From contig NZ_FNFF01000003.1 in assembly GCF_900100315.1 (NCBI RefSeq), positions 124,001-188,000 on the forward strand: a stretch of DNA of 64,000 bases, written 5' to 3'. The stretch comes from Streptomyces indicus (GTDB lineage: Bacteria > Actinomycetota > Actinomycetes > Streptomycetales > Streptomycetaceae). Each line of letters starts with the position of its first letter. Position 1 is the stretch's first letter. Shown here piece by piece: positions 21,040 through 31,872 of this stretch. The notes under the pieces were generated by a model. It made no database searches and had not been told where the DNA came from. It saw only the letters and a list, made by a program, of their open reading frames with translations. A program made the position numbers and the translations under genes.

Positions 21040-22322
21040 GCCAGCTTCCCGTCGATGACCGTCGCGCGGCCCCGCAGGAAGGTGTGGGTGACGCGACCGG
21101 GCAGCTCGAGACCCTCGTACGGGGTGTTGCGGCTGCGGGAGGCGAATTCCGCGGAGTCCACCGGTCCACGGTATGCCGGGTCGACCAGCGTGAGGTTGGC
21201 CGGCTCACCTGCCGAGACGGGGCGTCCATGGCCGGCGAGGCGGCCGATCTTCGCCGGGTTCACGGACATGCGCTGGGCGACGCCCGCCCAGTCGAGCAGA
21301 CCGGTGTCGACCATCGTGTGCTGGATCACGGACAGCGCGGTCTCCAGGCCCACCATGCCCATGGCGGCCGCGGCCCACTCGCAGTCCTTGTCCTCGTGCG
21401 GGTGCGGGGCGTGGTCGGTGGCGACGATGTCGATCGTGCCGTCGGCCAGAGCCTCGCGCAGGGCCATCACGTCGTTCTGCGTACGCAGGGGCGGGTTGAC
21501 CTTGTAGACCGGGTTGTACGTACGCACCATCTCGTCCGTGAGGAGCAGGTGGTGCGGGGTGACCTCGGCGGTCACGTCGATGCCGCGGGACTTGGCCCAG
21601 CGGACGATCTCGACGGAGCCGGCGGTCGACAGGTGGCAGATGTGCACGCGGGAGCCGACGTGCTCGGCGAGCAGCACGTCGCGGGCGATGATCGACTCCT
21701 CGGCGACGGCCGGCCAGCCGCCGAGACCGAGCTCGGCGGAGACGACGCCCTCGTTCATCTGGGCGCCCTCGGTCAGGCGGGGCTCCTGGGCGTGCTGGGC
21801 GACGACACCGTCGAAGGCCTTCACGTACTCCAGGGCGCGCCGCATGATCACAGCGTCGTCCACGCACTTGCCGTCGTCGGAGAAGACCACGACGCCGGCG
21901 GCGGACTCGTGCATCGCGCCGAGCTCGGCGAGCTGCTTGCCCTCCAGGCCGACGGTGACGGCGCCGACGGGCTGCACATCGCAGTAGCCCGACTCCTTGC
22001 CGAGCCGCCAGACCTGCTCGACGACGCCGGCGGTGTCGGCGACGGGGAAGGTGTTGGCCATCGCGTGCACAGCGGTCCAGCCGCCCCTGGCGGCGGCCTT
22101 GGTGCCGGTCAGGACGGTCTCGGAGTCCTCACGGCCGGGCTCGCGCAGGTGGGTGTGCAGGTCGACGAGACCCGGCAGGAGGATCTGGCCGTCGGCCTCG
22201 ATGACTGTGGCGCCCTCATCCGAGAGACCGCTGCCGACCGCCTCGATGGTCTCGCCGTCGATCAGGACGTCCTGCGGCTCGCCGCCCAGGACCTTCGCAC
22301 CGCGGATCAGAATCTTGCTCAT
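21036..22322 (-). CDS. pyrC: Dihydroorotase
   Basis: The 428-residue class I dihydroorotase cyclises carbamoyl aspartate. The zinc-binding 'DLHTHLREPG' is near residue 59, the carboxylated-Lys/His region spans about 150-235 ('HICHLSTAGSVE', 'AEVTPHHLLLTDE'), and the catalytic Asp lies in 'IVATDHAPH' near 303. The C-terminal amidohydrolase beta-sandwich motif 'NLTLVDPAYRGPVDS' follows. It starts two bases after the pyrB stop codon and overlaps the downstream membrane gene by four bases, consistent with a single pyr transcript. Confidence 0.97.
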   Translation of the reverse strand: MSKILIRGAKVLGGEPQDVLIDGETIEAVGSGLSDEGATVIEADGQILLPGLVDLHTHLREPGREDSETVLTGTKAAARGGWTAVHAMANTFPVADTAGVVEQVWRLGKESGYCDVQPVGAVTVGLEGKQLAELGAMHESAAGVVVFSDDGKCVDDAVIMRRALEYVKAFDGVVAQHAQEPRLTEGAQMNEGVVSAELGLGGWPAVAEESIIARDVLLAEHVGSRVHICHLSTAGSVEIVRWAKSRGIDVTAEVTPHHLLLTDEMVRTYNPVYKVNPPLRTQNDVMALREALADGTIDIVATDHAPHPHEDKDCEWAAAAMGMVGLETALSVIQHTMVDTGLLDWAGVAQRMSVNPAKIGRLAGHGRPVSAGEPANLTLVDPAYRGPVDSAEFASRSRNTPYEGLELPGRVTHTFLRGRATVIDGKLA

Positions 22323-22324
22323 GG

Positions 22325-23305
22325 TTACTTGCCTTCCTCGGTACGGGCGTGGGTGACGGCCGGCTCGTTGCCGCCCAGAAGCAGGTAGAGGACCGCCATG
22401 CGCGTGTGCACGCCGTTGGCGACCTGTTCGACGACGGTGCAGCGCGGGGAGTCGGCCACCTCGGCGGTGATCTCCATGCCGCGGACCATCGGGCCGGGGT
22501 GCATCACGATCGCGTGCTCCGGCATCTTCGCCATGCGGTCCCCGTCGAGGCCGTAGCGGCGGCTGTATTCGCGCTCGGTCGGGAAGAACGCGGCGTTCAT
22601 CCGCTCGCGCTGCACGCGCAGCATCATCACGGCGTCGCTCTTGGGCAGCACGGCGTCGAGGTCGTACGAGACCTCGCAGGGCCAGCTGTCCATGCCGACC
22701 GGCAGCAGGGTCGGCGGCGCGACCAGCGTGACCTCGGCGCCGAGCGTGTGGAGCAGGTCGACGTTGGAACGGGCGACGCGGCTGTGCAGGATGTCGCCGA
22801 CGACCGTGACGCGCTTGCCGGACAGGTCCTGGCCGATGCCGGCGTCGGGCCCGATCAGGCGGCGGCGCATGGTGAACGCGTCGAGCAGCGCCTGGGTGGG
22901 GTGCTGGTGAGTGCCGTCGCCGGCGTTGATGACCGGGGCGTCGATCCAGCCGGAGTTGGCGAGGCGGTACGGGGCGCCGGAGGCGCCGTGCCGGATGACG
23001 ACGGCGTCCACGCCCATCGCCTCCAGGGTCTGGGCGGTGTCCTTCAGGGACTCGCCCTTGGAGACCGAGGACCCCTTGGCCGCAAAGTTGATGACATCCG
23101 CGGACAGCCGCTTCTCGGCGGCCTCGAACGAGATCCTCGTGCGGGTCGAGTCCTCGAAGAACAGATTGCAGACCGTGCGTCCGCGCAGGGCGGGCAGCTT
23201 CTTGATCGGCCGGTCCGAGACGCGGGCCATCTCCTCGGCGGTGTCGAGGATGAGGACGGCTTCGTCGCGGGTGAGGTCGGCGGCCGAGATGAGGTGACGC
23301 ATCAT
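22325..23305 (-). CDS. pyrB: Aspartate carbamoyltransferase catalytic subunit
   Basis: The 326-residue enzyme joins carbamoyl phosphate and aspartate, the committed step to pyrimidines. The carbamoyl-phosphate loop '[13 protein letters not shown]' is near residue 50, '[10 protein letters not shown]' near 137, and the aspartate-side loop '[10 protein letters not shown]' near 230. No regulatory pyrI gene is adjacent, typical of organisms in which PyrR controls the pathway. The 105-base gap to pyrR contains no clear terminator, so pyrR and pyrB are probably co-transcribed. Confidence 0.97.
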   Translation of the reverse strand: MMRHLISAADLTRDEAVLILDTAEEMARVSDRPIKKLPALRGRTVCNLFFEDSTRTRISFEAAEKRLSADVINFAAKGSSVSKGESLKDTAQTLEAMGVDAVVIRHGASGAPYRLANSGWIDAPVINAGDGTHQHPTQALLDAFTMRRRLIGPDAGIGQDLSGKRVTVVGDILHSRVARSNVDLLHTLGAEVTLVAPPTLLPVGMDSWPCEVSYDLDAVLPKSDAVMMLRVQRERMNAAFFPTEREYSRRYGLDGDRMAKMPEHAIVMHPGPMVRGMEITAEVADSPRCTVVEQVANGVHTRMAVLYLLLGGNEPAVTHARTEEGK

Positions 23306-23410
23306 CTGGAAGGCTCCGTAAGGCAGTTCAGGAGGTTCCGGGTCTCCCCGGATTCACGGGCATGCGGGCGTGCGGAAGCACACGAAGGCCGCTGGGGACC
23401 TTCGGGGGTG

Positions 23411-24025
<615 letters not shown>

Positions 24026-24132
24026 TTAAAGGACGTCGTAATTGCGCCAACCACGGTACCAGCACTTGGCAACGGCGCTGATCACACCCCCTTCGAAGGA
24101 GCGGTCCGGACCTTTCGGCTTGACGCATGGAC

Positions 24133-24147
24133 GTAACGCTGCGTAAC
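24133..24147. promoter_or_regulatory. BldD box upstream of bldD (autoregulatory operator)
   Basis: The 15-mer is a perfect palindrome, gtaacgc-t-gcgtaac. It fits the published BldD consensus TnACnC(A/T)GnGTnA at every fixed position. A second imperfect palindrome (24142-24163, centred on cac-a-gtg) overlaps its right edge. It lies about 72-86 bases before the bldD ATG, and bldD is known to be self-repressed in S. coelicolor. Confidence 0.8.
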
Positions 24148-24218
24148 CTCACAGTGAGTTACCAGCCATGCGGCAGGCTTGACGGCGGCCGCAGATCGAA
24201 ACGGTGTCCGGGAGCTAT

Positions 24219-24719
24219 ATGTCCAGCGAATACGCCAAACAGCTCGGGGCCAAGCTTCGAGCGATCCGCACCCAGCAGGGCCTCTCCCTCCACGGTGTGG
24301 AAGAGAAGTCCCAGGGACGCTGGAAGGCGGTCGTGGTCGGTTCGTACGAGCGCGGTGACCGCGCGGTGACCGTACAGCGCCTGGCCGAACTGGCCGATTT
24401 CTACGGGGTGCCGGTGCAGGAGCTCCTCCCGGGTACGACCCCCGGCGGCGCCGCCGAGCCGCCGCCGAAGCTGGTGCTCGACCTCGAGCGTCTGGCCCAC
24501 GTTCCGCAGGAGAAGGCGGGCCCGCTGCAGCGCTACGCGGCGACGATCCAGTCGCAGCGCGGTGACTACAACGGCAAGGTGCTGTCGATCCGCCAGGACG
24601 ACCTGCGCACCCTGGCCGTGATCTACGACCAGTCGCCGTCGGTCCTCACGGAGCAGCTCATCAGCTGGGGCGTCCTGGACGCCGACGCCCGCCGCGCCGT
24701 GGCCCACGAAGAGGCCTGA
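24219..24719 (+). CDS. bldD: Developmental master regulator BldD
   Basis: The 166-residue protein has an N-terminal XRE-type HTH ('KLRAIRTQQGLSLHGVEEK', 'VVGSYERGDRAVTVQRLAEL', residues about 11-60). The C-terminal domain carries the cyclic di-GMP signature 'RGD-x8-RQDD' ('RGDYNGKVLSIRQDD', about residues 113-127). In streptomycetes tetrameric c-di-GMP assembles BldD dimers that repress sporulation genes during vegetative growth. The ATG at 24219 has ggag four bases upstream; the in-frame start five codons earlier lacks a site. A BldD box lies upstream and a strong terminator follows. Confidence 0.98.
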   Translation: MSSEYAKQLGAKLRAIRTQQGLSLHGVEEKSQGRWKAVVVGSYERGDRAVTVQRLAELADFYGVPVQELLPGTTPGGAAEPPPKLVLDLERLAHVPQEKAGPLQRYAATIQSQRGDYNGKVLSIRQDDLRTLAVIYDQSPSVLTEQLISWGVLDADARRAVAHEEA

Positions 24720-24735
24720 GCCTCTGCAGAAACGT

Positions 24736-24777
24736 GCCGCCTGGCCGGGACCAACAGGTCCCGCCCAGGCGGCTTTT
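24736..24777 (+). terminator. bldD terminator with T-tract
   Basis: The stem pairs 24736-24752 with 24757-24773 around an aaca loop, with a single mismatch (24745/24764), followed by TTTT at 24774-24777. Confidence 0.9.
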
Positions 24778-25055
24778 CGTTGGCCTGAGCTCGCGCGAGC
24801 ACCCCGGACGCCTTTGGCCCGTTGGCCACGGCTTGGTACGCCGAGGCGACCAATACCGCCTGGCATATGCCTCGCCCGCTGCTGTACGAGCACCCCAGTG
24901 GCAACGGTGGTCTGCTCCCTGGGGGTGTGGGGGCGTCAGCCCCCACACATCTCACCGCCGCGGAGCGGCGGAGCAGCCAGGCGGCCGGAGGCCGCGAGTG
25001 CCCGCCCCCGGGGTGCCCCGTCACGTAGCCCCCGGCCGCGCAGCGCCCCCGTACG
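24778..25055. other. bldD-nusB spacer with additional hairpins, no gene supported
   Basis: No convincing gene. Two more perfect inverted repeats stand here: a 10-bp stem 24925-24934/24939-24948 (loop gtca) and a 7-bp stem 24955-24961/24965-24971. Together with the flanking terminators they make four hairpins in about 360 bases between convergent genes. A small plus-strand frame (TTG at 24822, 68 codons) lacks a credible start or family signature. Confidence 0.5.
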
Positions 25056-25094
25056 CCGGAAGCCCGCAACGCACCAAGCGTTGCGGGCTTCCGG
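25056..25094 (-). terminator. nusB terminator hairpin
   Basis: A perfect 17-bp stem (25056-25072 with 25078-25094) with loop accaa lies about 30 bases after the nusB stop on the minus strand. Confidence 0.85.
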
Positions 25095-25122
25095 GCAAGC
25101 GGGACCGGCGTAGAGCGAAAAG

Positions 25123-25557
25123 CTACGCCTCGTCGCGCCGCAGCGACGGCTTGAGGTCCTTCAGGCGGCCCAGCAGGCCGTTGATGAAGGAGGGCGACTC
25201 GTCCGTGGAGAACTCCTTGGCGAGCTGCACGGCCTCGTCGAGCACGACGGCGTCCGGCGTACCGTCCACCCAGACCAGCTCGTACGCACCGAGCCGCAGG
25301 ATGTTGCGGTCCACGGCCGGCATCCGGTCGAGCGTCCAGCCGACGGCGTACTGCGAGATCAGCTCGTCGATACGCGGGGCGTGCTTCACGTACCCCTCGA
25401 CGAGCTCCATCGTGTACTCGCTGACGGGCGGCTGCCGGGTGTCCGACTTGGAGTGCCGGATCCAGTCCGCGAGGACCGTCTGCACGTCGGCGTCGCGCTG
25501 GTCGGCCTCGAAGAGGATCTGGAAGGCGCGCTTACGAGCCGTATTGCGGGCAGCCAC
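25123..25557 (-). CDS. nusB: Transcription antitermination factor NusB
   Basis: The 144-residue all-helical RNA-binding protein acts with NusE (S10) at boxA to antiterminate rRNA transcription. 'AARNTARKRAFQILFEADQRD' is the basic N-terminal helix typical of NusB. 'MPAVDRNILRLGAYELVW' (about residues 78-95) and 'VVLDEAVQLAKEFSTDESPSFINGLLG'-type segments complete the fold. The stop codon of efp lies two bases upstream of the nusB start, so the two are translationally linked; efp-nusB order is conserved in actinobacteria. Confidence 0.97.
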   Translation of the reverse strand: MAARNTARKRAFQILFEADQRDADVQTVLADWIRHSKSDTRQPPVSEYTMELVEGYVKHAPRIDELISQYAVGWTLDRMPAVDRNILRLGAYELVWVDGTPDAVVLDEAVQLAKEFSTDESPSFINGLLGRLKDLKPSLRRDEA

Positions 25558-25559
25558 GG

Positions 25560-26126
25560 TTAGCTGTTCACCCGGCCGAGGTAGCCGCTGTCACGGGTGT
25601 CGACCTTGATCTTCTCGCCCGTGGTGATGAACAGCGGGACCTGGATCTGGTGGCCGGTCTCCAGGATGGCGGGCTTGGTGCCGCCGGTGGAGCGGTCGCC
25701 CTGGACGCCCGGCTCGGTCTCCTGGATGGTGAGCTCGACGGCGGCCGGCAGCTCGACGAAGAGCACCTCGCCCTCGTGCTGCGCGACGGTGGCCTCGAAG
25801 CCCTCGATCAGGAAGTTCGCGGCGTCGCCGACAACCTTCTTGTCGATGTGCAGCTGGTCGTACGTCTCCATGTCCATGAAGACGAAGTAGTCGCCGTCCA
25901 TGTACGAGAACTGCATGTCACGCTTGTCGACAGTGGCCGTCTCGACCTTGACGCCGGCGTTGAAGGTCTTGTCGACGACCTTGCCGGACAGCACGTTCTT
26001 GAGCTTGGTGCGCACGAAGGCCGGGCCCTTGCCGGGCTTGACGTGCTGGAACTCGACGACGGACCAGAGCTGGCCCCCGTCGAGCTTGAGCACCATGCCG
26101 TTCTTGAGGTCGTTCGTGGAAGCCAC
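25560..26126 (-). CDS. efp: Elongation factor P
   Basis: The 188-residue EF-P rescues ribosomes stalled at polyproline stretches. Several Pro-rich proteins are encoded in this window. Domain I carries the tip loop '[17 protein letters not shown]' (about residues 28-44), whose conserved lysine reaches the peptidyl-transferase centre. OB domains II and III follow, ending '[16 protein letters not shown]', the standard family C-terminus. The ATG at 26126 gives the usual '[16 protein letters not shown]' terminus. It is probably co-transcribed with nusB. Confidence 0.98.
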   Translation of the reverse strand: MASTNDLKNGMVLKLDGGQLWSVVEFQHVKPGKGPAFVRTKLKNVLSGKVVDKTFNAGVKVETATVDKRDMQFSYMDGDYFVFMDMETYDQLHIDKKVVGDAANFLIEGFEATVAQHEGEVLFVELPAAVELTIQETEPGVQGDRSTGGTKPAILETGHQIQVPLFITTGEKIKVDTRDSGYLGRVNS

Positions 26127-26174
26127 GGTTGCGGATCTCCTGGACTGGACTGGTGGGACCGAGGGCGCCCCGCG

Positions 26175-27281
26175 CTACAGCGCGAGCAGCTCCTTGGTCG
26201 TGATGGTGAGTAGCTCGGGTCCGCCGTCCGCCTCGGGGCGCACGACGAGCGTGTCATCGATCCGGACACCGCCCCGTCCCGGGAGGTGGACTCCAGGTTC
26301 GACGGTGACCGGCACGCAAGCGTCCAGTTTACCCATGGCCGTGGGGGCCAACTTCGGGTCCTCGCCGATTTCGAGGCCGACACCGTGTCCGGTGGTCGCC
26401 GCGAGCTGTTCCGCGTACCCCGCGGAGTCCAGGACCTGCCGCGCCGCATGGTCCACATCCCGGTAGGCCACACCGGGTGCGAGCGCCTCACGCCCGGCCC
26501 GCTGGGCGGCGAACACGAGGTCGTAGAGCTCGATCTGCCAGTCGGCCGGAGAGGTGCCGATGACGAACGTACGGCCGATCTCACAGCGGTAGCCGCGATA
26601 GTTGGCCCCGAGGCAGACCGTGAGGAAGTCGCCCTCCTCGACCCTGCGGTCGGACGGCCGGTGCCCGCCGCGCCCGGAGTTCGGCCCGGTGCCCACAGAA
26701 GTGGCGAAGGCCGGTCCGTCCGCGCCGTGGTCGACCAGGCGCCGCTCCAGTTCCAGGGCGAGGTGGCGTTCGGTGCGTCCGACGAGGATCGACTCCAGCA
26801 GCTCGCCGAGCGCCTGGTCGGTGATCTCGGAGGCGATCCGGAGATACGAGATCTCCTCGTCGTCCTTGACCAGCCTCAGCTGCTCCACGGCGCACCCCAG
26901 GTCGGCGAGGCGCAGCCGGGGCGCCACCGAGGTCAGGGCGCGGTGCCGGGCGACGGTGAGGTGGTGCTCCTCGACCGCGAGCGACTCGGCACCCGCGGCG
27001 GCGGCCAGGTCGGCCGCGGCCACGGCCGCGTCGCCGTCGGGAGCGCCGAGCACCTGGAGCCGCAGATGCTCGTCGGGCCGGCCCTCCACGGGCTCACCGG
27101 TCGGCACCCGGCTGCACAGCAGCAGGTCCTCACGGGGGCCGAGCAGCAGGACGGCGCCCTGCGGCGCTGCGCCCGCGAGATAACGGACATTGGCGGGCCG
27201 GGAGACGACGGCCGCGGCGCTGCCGCCGGCCGTGCACTGCTCCCTCAGCCGCTCTCTGCGGGCCGCGTACACCTCTGACAT
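26175..27281 (-). CDS. M24-family (Xaa-Pro aminopeptidase-like) protein with altered metal ligands
   Basis: The 368-residue protein has the creatinase-like N-terminal domain (1-130) and a C-terminal pita-bread fold. The family normally uses five metal ligands (D, D, H, E, E). Here the first Asp site reads 'LTVCLGANYRGYRCEIGRTF', so D becomes C at the first position and D becomes E at the second. His is kept in 'TGHGVGLEIGE' and Glu in 'TVEPGVHLPG'; the last Glu is Asp in 'RIDDTLVV'. The enzyme may be inactive, have changed metal preference, or act as a binding protein. It lies upstream of efp-nusB. Confidence 0.85.
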   Translation of the reverse strand: MSEVYAARRERLREQCTAGGSAAAVVSRPANVRYLAGAAPQGAVLLLGPREDLLLCSRVPTGEPVEGRPDEHLRLQVLGAPDGDAAVAAADLAAAAGAESLAVEEHHLTVARHRALTSVAPRLRLADLGCAVEQLRLVKDDEEISYLRIASEITDQALGELLESILVGRTERHLALELERRLVDHGADGPAFATSVGTGPNSGRGGHRPSDRRVEEGDFLTVCLGANYRGYRCEIGRTFVIGTSPADWQIELYDLVFAAQRAGREALAPGVAYRDVDHAARQVLDSAGYAEQLAATTGHGVGLEIGEDPKLAPTAMGKLDACVPVTVEPGVHLPGRGGVRIDDTLVVRPEADGGPELLTITTKELLAL

Positions 27282-27371
27282 GAGCCGAGCGTACGAGCGG
27301 GTGCGCGGCGCTGCGCGGTCAGCGCGTCCGACCGGGCGCCCGCCCCCGCGCCGTGCGCCCGCCCCGGGGGC

Positions 27372-28394
27372 TCACCACTGCGGCGGGCTCGCTATCGACC
27401 GCGCGAGCACCTCGTCGAGGACGCGGGCGGTGGTCGGGACGTCGTAGTGCGAGTTGTCGATGATGGGCAGCCCCGACCCGTACCAGCCGGCCATCCGGCC
27501 ATGGATACGGGCGACTTCCTCGTCCGTGAGCCGCCGGTTGCCGCTGCGCTGCGCATTGCGCTCGAGCACGATCTCCAGACCCGGCAGGAGCACGACGGGC
27601 AGCAGTCCCGGCCCTACGTGGCGCTTCCAGCCGCCGAGCCCGACCACCGGACGGTCCGGGAAGACGGCGTCGTCGAGGATGCAAGAGATCCCGTTGGCCA
27701 GGAAGTTGCGGGCCGCGAAGCCGCAGGTGCGGCGGGCGAGGCGGTACTGCGCCTCCGAGTTGTCGTTCCACCCCGACTGGGGATCGGCGAAGCCCGAGCG
27801 CACCCATTCCCGTACGTCGTCGAGGCTGATGTGCGCGGTCGGGACGCGGCGGTGCTCGGCCCAGAACTTGGCCACCGAGGTCTTGCCGGCACCGGCGGGG
27901 CCGATCAGGAGAACGGCGAGGGTGGTGGCGCCGGTGTCCACAGGCGCCTGCCCCGGCGGCGGACTCGGCACGGCGACAGGCCCACCGGGCGGCAGCTGGA
28001 CATGCCCCGTGGTGTCACGCGACGGGGGCGCCTGATGCAAGGGCTGGTGCGGAGCCTGCTGTTGGTGCGGGGTCTGCTGCGGATGCGGCGCCTGCTGCGG
28101 GTGCGGAGCCTGCTGCGGGTGCGGAGCCTGCTGCGGGTGCGGAGCCGACGGCTGATGCGGAGCCTGCTGCTGATGCGAGGCCGGCGGCTGGTGCGGGGCG
28201 GGGGCCGGCTGGTGCGTCGGGCCTCCGCCCTGGAATCCGGCCGCGGGCGGTACGGCCGGAGGCGGCGCCACCACAGGCGGCGGAGGTCCGGCCGGCGGGG
28301 CGACGGCGCCGGGCGCGGGCGCACCGGGGTGCGGTCCGGCCGGTCCATGCCCCGGCTGATGGGGCGGCAGCGGGTTGCCCACTGCGTGCTGCAT
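27372..28394 (-). CDS. P-loop ATPase/kinase-like protein with Pro/Gln/His-rich N-terminus
   Basis: The 340-residue protein starts at ATG 28394; the GTG 29 codons upstream has no good ribosome site. An N-terminal disordered region of about 130 residues is rich in P, Q, H and A and includes four 18-bp-encoded repeats of the hexapeptide APHPQQ. The ATPase domain has 'LLIGPAGAGKTSVAKFWAEH' as P-loop, Walker-B-like 'ISCILDDAVF' and Arg-rich 'LERNAQRSGNRRLTDEEVARIH', resembling the AAA_33/zeta-toxin-like nucleotide kinase fold. The substrate is unknown. It stands alone between the M24 gene and aroB. Confidence 0.85.
   Translation of the reverse strand: MQHAVGNPLPPHQPGHGPAGPHPGAPAPGAVAPPAGPPPPVVAPPPAVPPAAGFQGGGPTHQPAPAPHQPPASHQQQAPHQPSAPHPQQAPHPQQAPHPQQAPHPQQTPHQQQAPHQPLHQAPPSRDTTGHVQLPPGGPVAVPSPPPGQAPVDTGATTLAVLLIGPAGAGKTSVAKFWAEHRRVPTAHISLDDVREWVRSGFADPQSGWNDNSEAQYRLARRTCGFAARNFLANGISCILDDAVFPDRPVVGLGGWKRHVGPGLLPVVLLPGLEIVLERNAQRSGNRRLTDEEVARIHGRMAGWYGSGLPIIDNSHYDVPTTARVLDEVLARSIASPPQW
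28074..28145. repeat. Four 18-bp coding tandem repeats in the ATPase gene
   Basis: Copies at 28074-28091, 28092-28109, 28110-28127 and 28128-28145; the last three are identical. They encode a Pro-His-Gln-Gln-Ala motif in the disordered N-terminus. Confidence 0.9.
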
Positions 28395-28519
28395 CCGGTG
28401 CCACTCCGTCTCGTACAGGCGACTGGCGCTGGTCGGGCGTCCTCGTCGGGCGGAACTCGGCGTCGGGTCCCTCGCGGTCACCGGACGCTGCCCGGCGACT
28501 GGGCTTTCACGGAACGGTA

Positions 28520-28557
28520 CCGTCCCCGGCCGCCGTTGTGTGAACGGCCGGGGACGG
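28520..28557 (-). terminator. aroB terminator hairpin
   Basis: A perfect 13-bp stem (28520-28532 with 28545-28557) lies 24 bases after the aroB stop. Confidence 0.8.
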
Positions 28558-28580
28558 ACAGAAGTGCCCGAATGGCTTGA

Positions 28581-30180
<1,600 letters not shown>

Positions 30181-30184
<4 letters not shown>

Positions 30185-31365
30185 CGGATGTGGAGGTGGT
30201 CGAGGTACGACTGCACGTTGCGCCGCGTCTCGGTGACGCTGTCGCCGCCGAACTTCTCCGCCACCGCGTCCGCGAGCACCAGCGCGACCATGGCCTCGGC
30301 CACGATGCCCGCGGCCGGCACCGCGCACACGTCGGACCGCTGGTGGTGCGCCTTGGCCGCCTCACCGGTGGCCACATCGATGGTGGCCAGCGCGCGCGGC
30401 ACGGTCGCGATCGGCTTCATCGCGGCCCGTACGCGCAGAAGTTCACCGGTGGTCAGACCACCCTCCGTCCCCCCGGAGCGGCCGGAGGAACGCTTCACAC
30501 CGTCCTCGGTCTGCACGATCTCGTCGTGCGCCTGCGAGCCGGGCACGCGCGCGAGGTCGAAGCCGTCGCCGACCTCGACACCCTTGATCGCCTGGATGCC
30601 CATGAGCGCGGCGGCCAGACGGGCGTCGAGCCGACGGTCCCAGTGCACATGCGAGCCCAGCCCCACCGGCACGCCGTACGCGAGCACCTCGACCACACCG
30701 CCCAGGGTGTCGCCGTCCTTGTGGGCCTGGTCGATCTCCGCGACCATCGCCTTCGACGCATCCGCGTCCAGGCAGCGCACCGGATCGGCGTCCAGCTTCT
30801 CCACATCGGCCGGGGTCGGGTACACGCCGTACGGAGCCTTCGCCGCGGCCAGCTCGACCACATGCGAGACGATCTCGATCCCGGCGGTCTCCTTCAGGTA
30901 CGACCGGGCCACCGCACCCAGCGCGACCCGCGCCGCGGTCTCCCGCGCACTCGCCCGCTCCAGAATCGGCCGGGCCTCGTCGAAGCCGTACTTCTGCATG
31001 CCGGCCAGATCCGCGTGACCGGGCCGCGGCCGGGTCAGCGGCGCATTGCGCGCCAGCCCGTCCAGGATCTCGGGGTCGACCGGATCGGCCGACATGACCT
31101 GCTCCCACTTGGGCCACTCGGTGTTGCCCACCATGATCGCGACCGGGGAGCCGAGCGAGAGACCGTGCCGGACACCGCCCAGGAACGTGATCTCGTCCTG
31201 CTCGAACTTCATCCGCGCGCCGCGTCCATAGCCGAGCCGCCGCCTCGCCAGGTGGTCCGCCACCATCTCCGTGGTGATCGGGACGCCCGCGGGCAGCCCC
31301 TCAAGGGTCGCCACGAGTGCGGGGCCGTGGGACTCGCCCGCGGTCAGCCAACGCAACCTGCTCAA
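30181..31365 (-). CDS. aroC: Chorismate synthase
   Basis: The 394-residue FMN-dependent enzyme converts EPSP to chorismate. Family signatures are '[21 protein letters not shown]' at the N-terminus (residues 8-28), '[17 protein letters not shown]' (about 111-127) and '[18 protein letters not shown]' (about 134-151), with '[13 protein letters not shown]' near residue 296. All three histidine/arginine signature blocks are intact. It is the first gene of the overlapping aroC-aroK-aroB run. Confidence 0.98.
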
Positions 31366-31495
31366 CGGTGCTCCTCATGCTCGCGCCTGGTACAGCGGCG
31401 GCGCGACCGGGTGCGCGGCCCTGGCCCGCCTCCCCTAGATCCTCCCACGAGCGGCGCCTTCTCCCGGCCGCCGGTCCAGCAGGCGGACGCCGGTC

Positions 31496-31834
31496 TCAGT
31501 CCTCGCGCCGCGCGGCGTTCTGCTGAGGCGCGTAGCTGCCGAGGAAGTCGGCGCCGCTGCGCTGCTGCGGCACGGTGGGCTGCTGTGCACCCGGGGCGTA
31601 CGGTCCCAGGTAGTCGGCCCCGGAGCGCTGCCCTTGCCGGGCCGCGGGGGTCGATACGCCCTGCCGCCGCGCACGGCGCCGGTCGAGCTTCCGCTTGATC
31701 TTCACGACCCAGCTCGCGACAACGGCGAGCAGCACCAGCGCCACGAAGGTGAACTGGATCCAGTCGGGCAGAAAGCCGAGCACCCCGTCGAAAATTCTGC
31801 TGCCGACCGACGCGAGCGACACACCTGTGTCCAT
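31496..31834 (-). CDS. Small single-pass membrane protein with duplicated C-terminal motif
   Basis: The 112-residue protein has one transmembrane helix ('WIQFTFVALVLLAVVASWVV', about residues 25-44), a basic stop-transfer segment ('KIKRKLDRRRARR') and a cytoplasmic tail. The tail carries two copies of the motif 'RSGADYLGPYAP'/'RSGADFLGSYAP' about 20 residues apart. The ATG at 31834 has a ggggg site seven bases upstream; longer in-frame versions are non-family. It lies between aroE and aroC, all on the minus strand. I do not recognise its family. The repeated aromatic motif suggests a short linear binding element. Confidence 0.8.
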   Translation of the reverse strand: MDTGVSLASVGSRIFDGVLGFLPDWIQFTFVALVLLAVVASWVVKIKRKLDRRRARRQGVSTPAARQGQRSGADYLGPYAPGAQQPTVPQQRSGADFLGSYAPQQNAARRED

Positions 31835-31872
31835 GAAATCCCCCCAAGGATCACGACGAGAACGCCGGAATC

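Noticed and set aside
24133..24163. Operator for pyrR rather than BldD
   Set aside because: The palindrome matches BldD, and a separate RNA signal already explains pyr control; a pyrR effect is mentioned only as a question.
24822..25028. Small plus-strand reading frame between bldD and nusB
   Set aside because: TTG start without a ribosome-binding site, low-complexity product, and overlap with hairpins.
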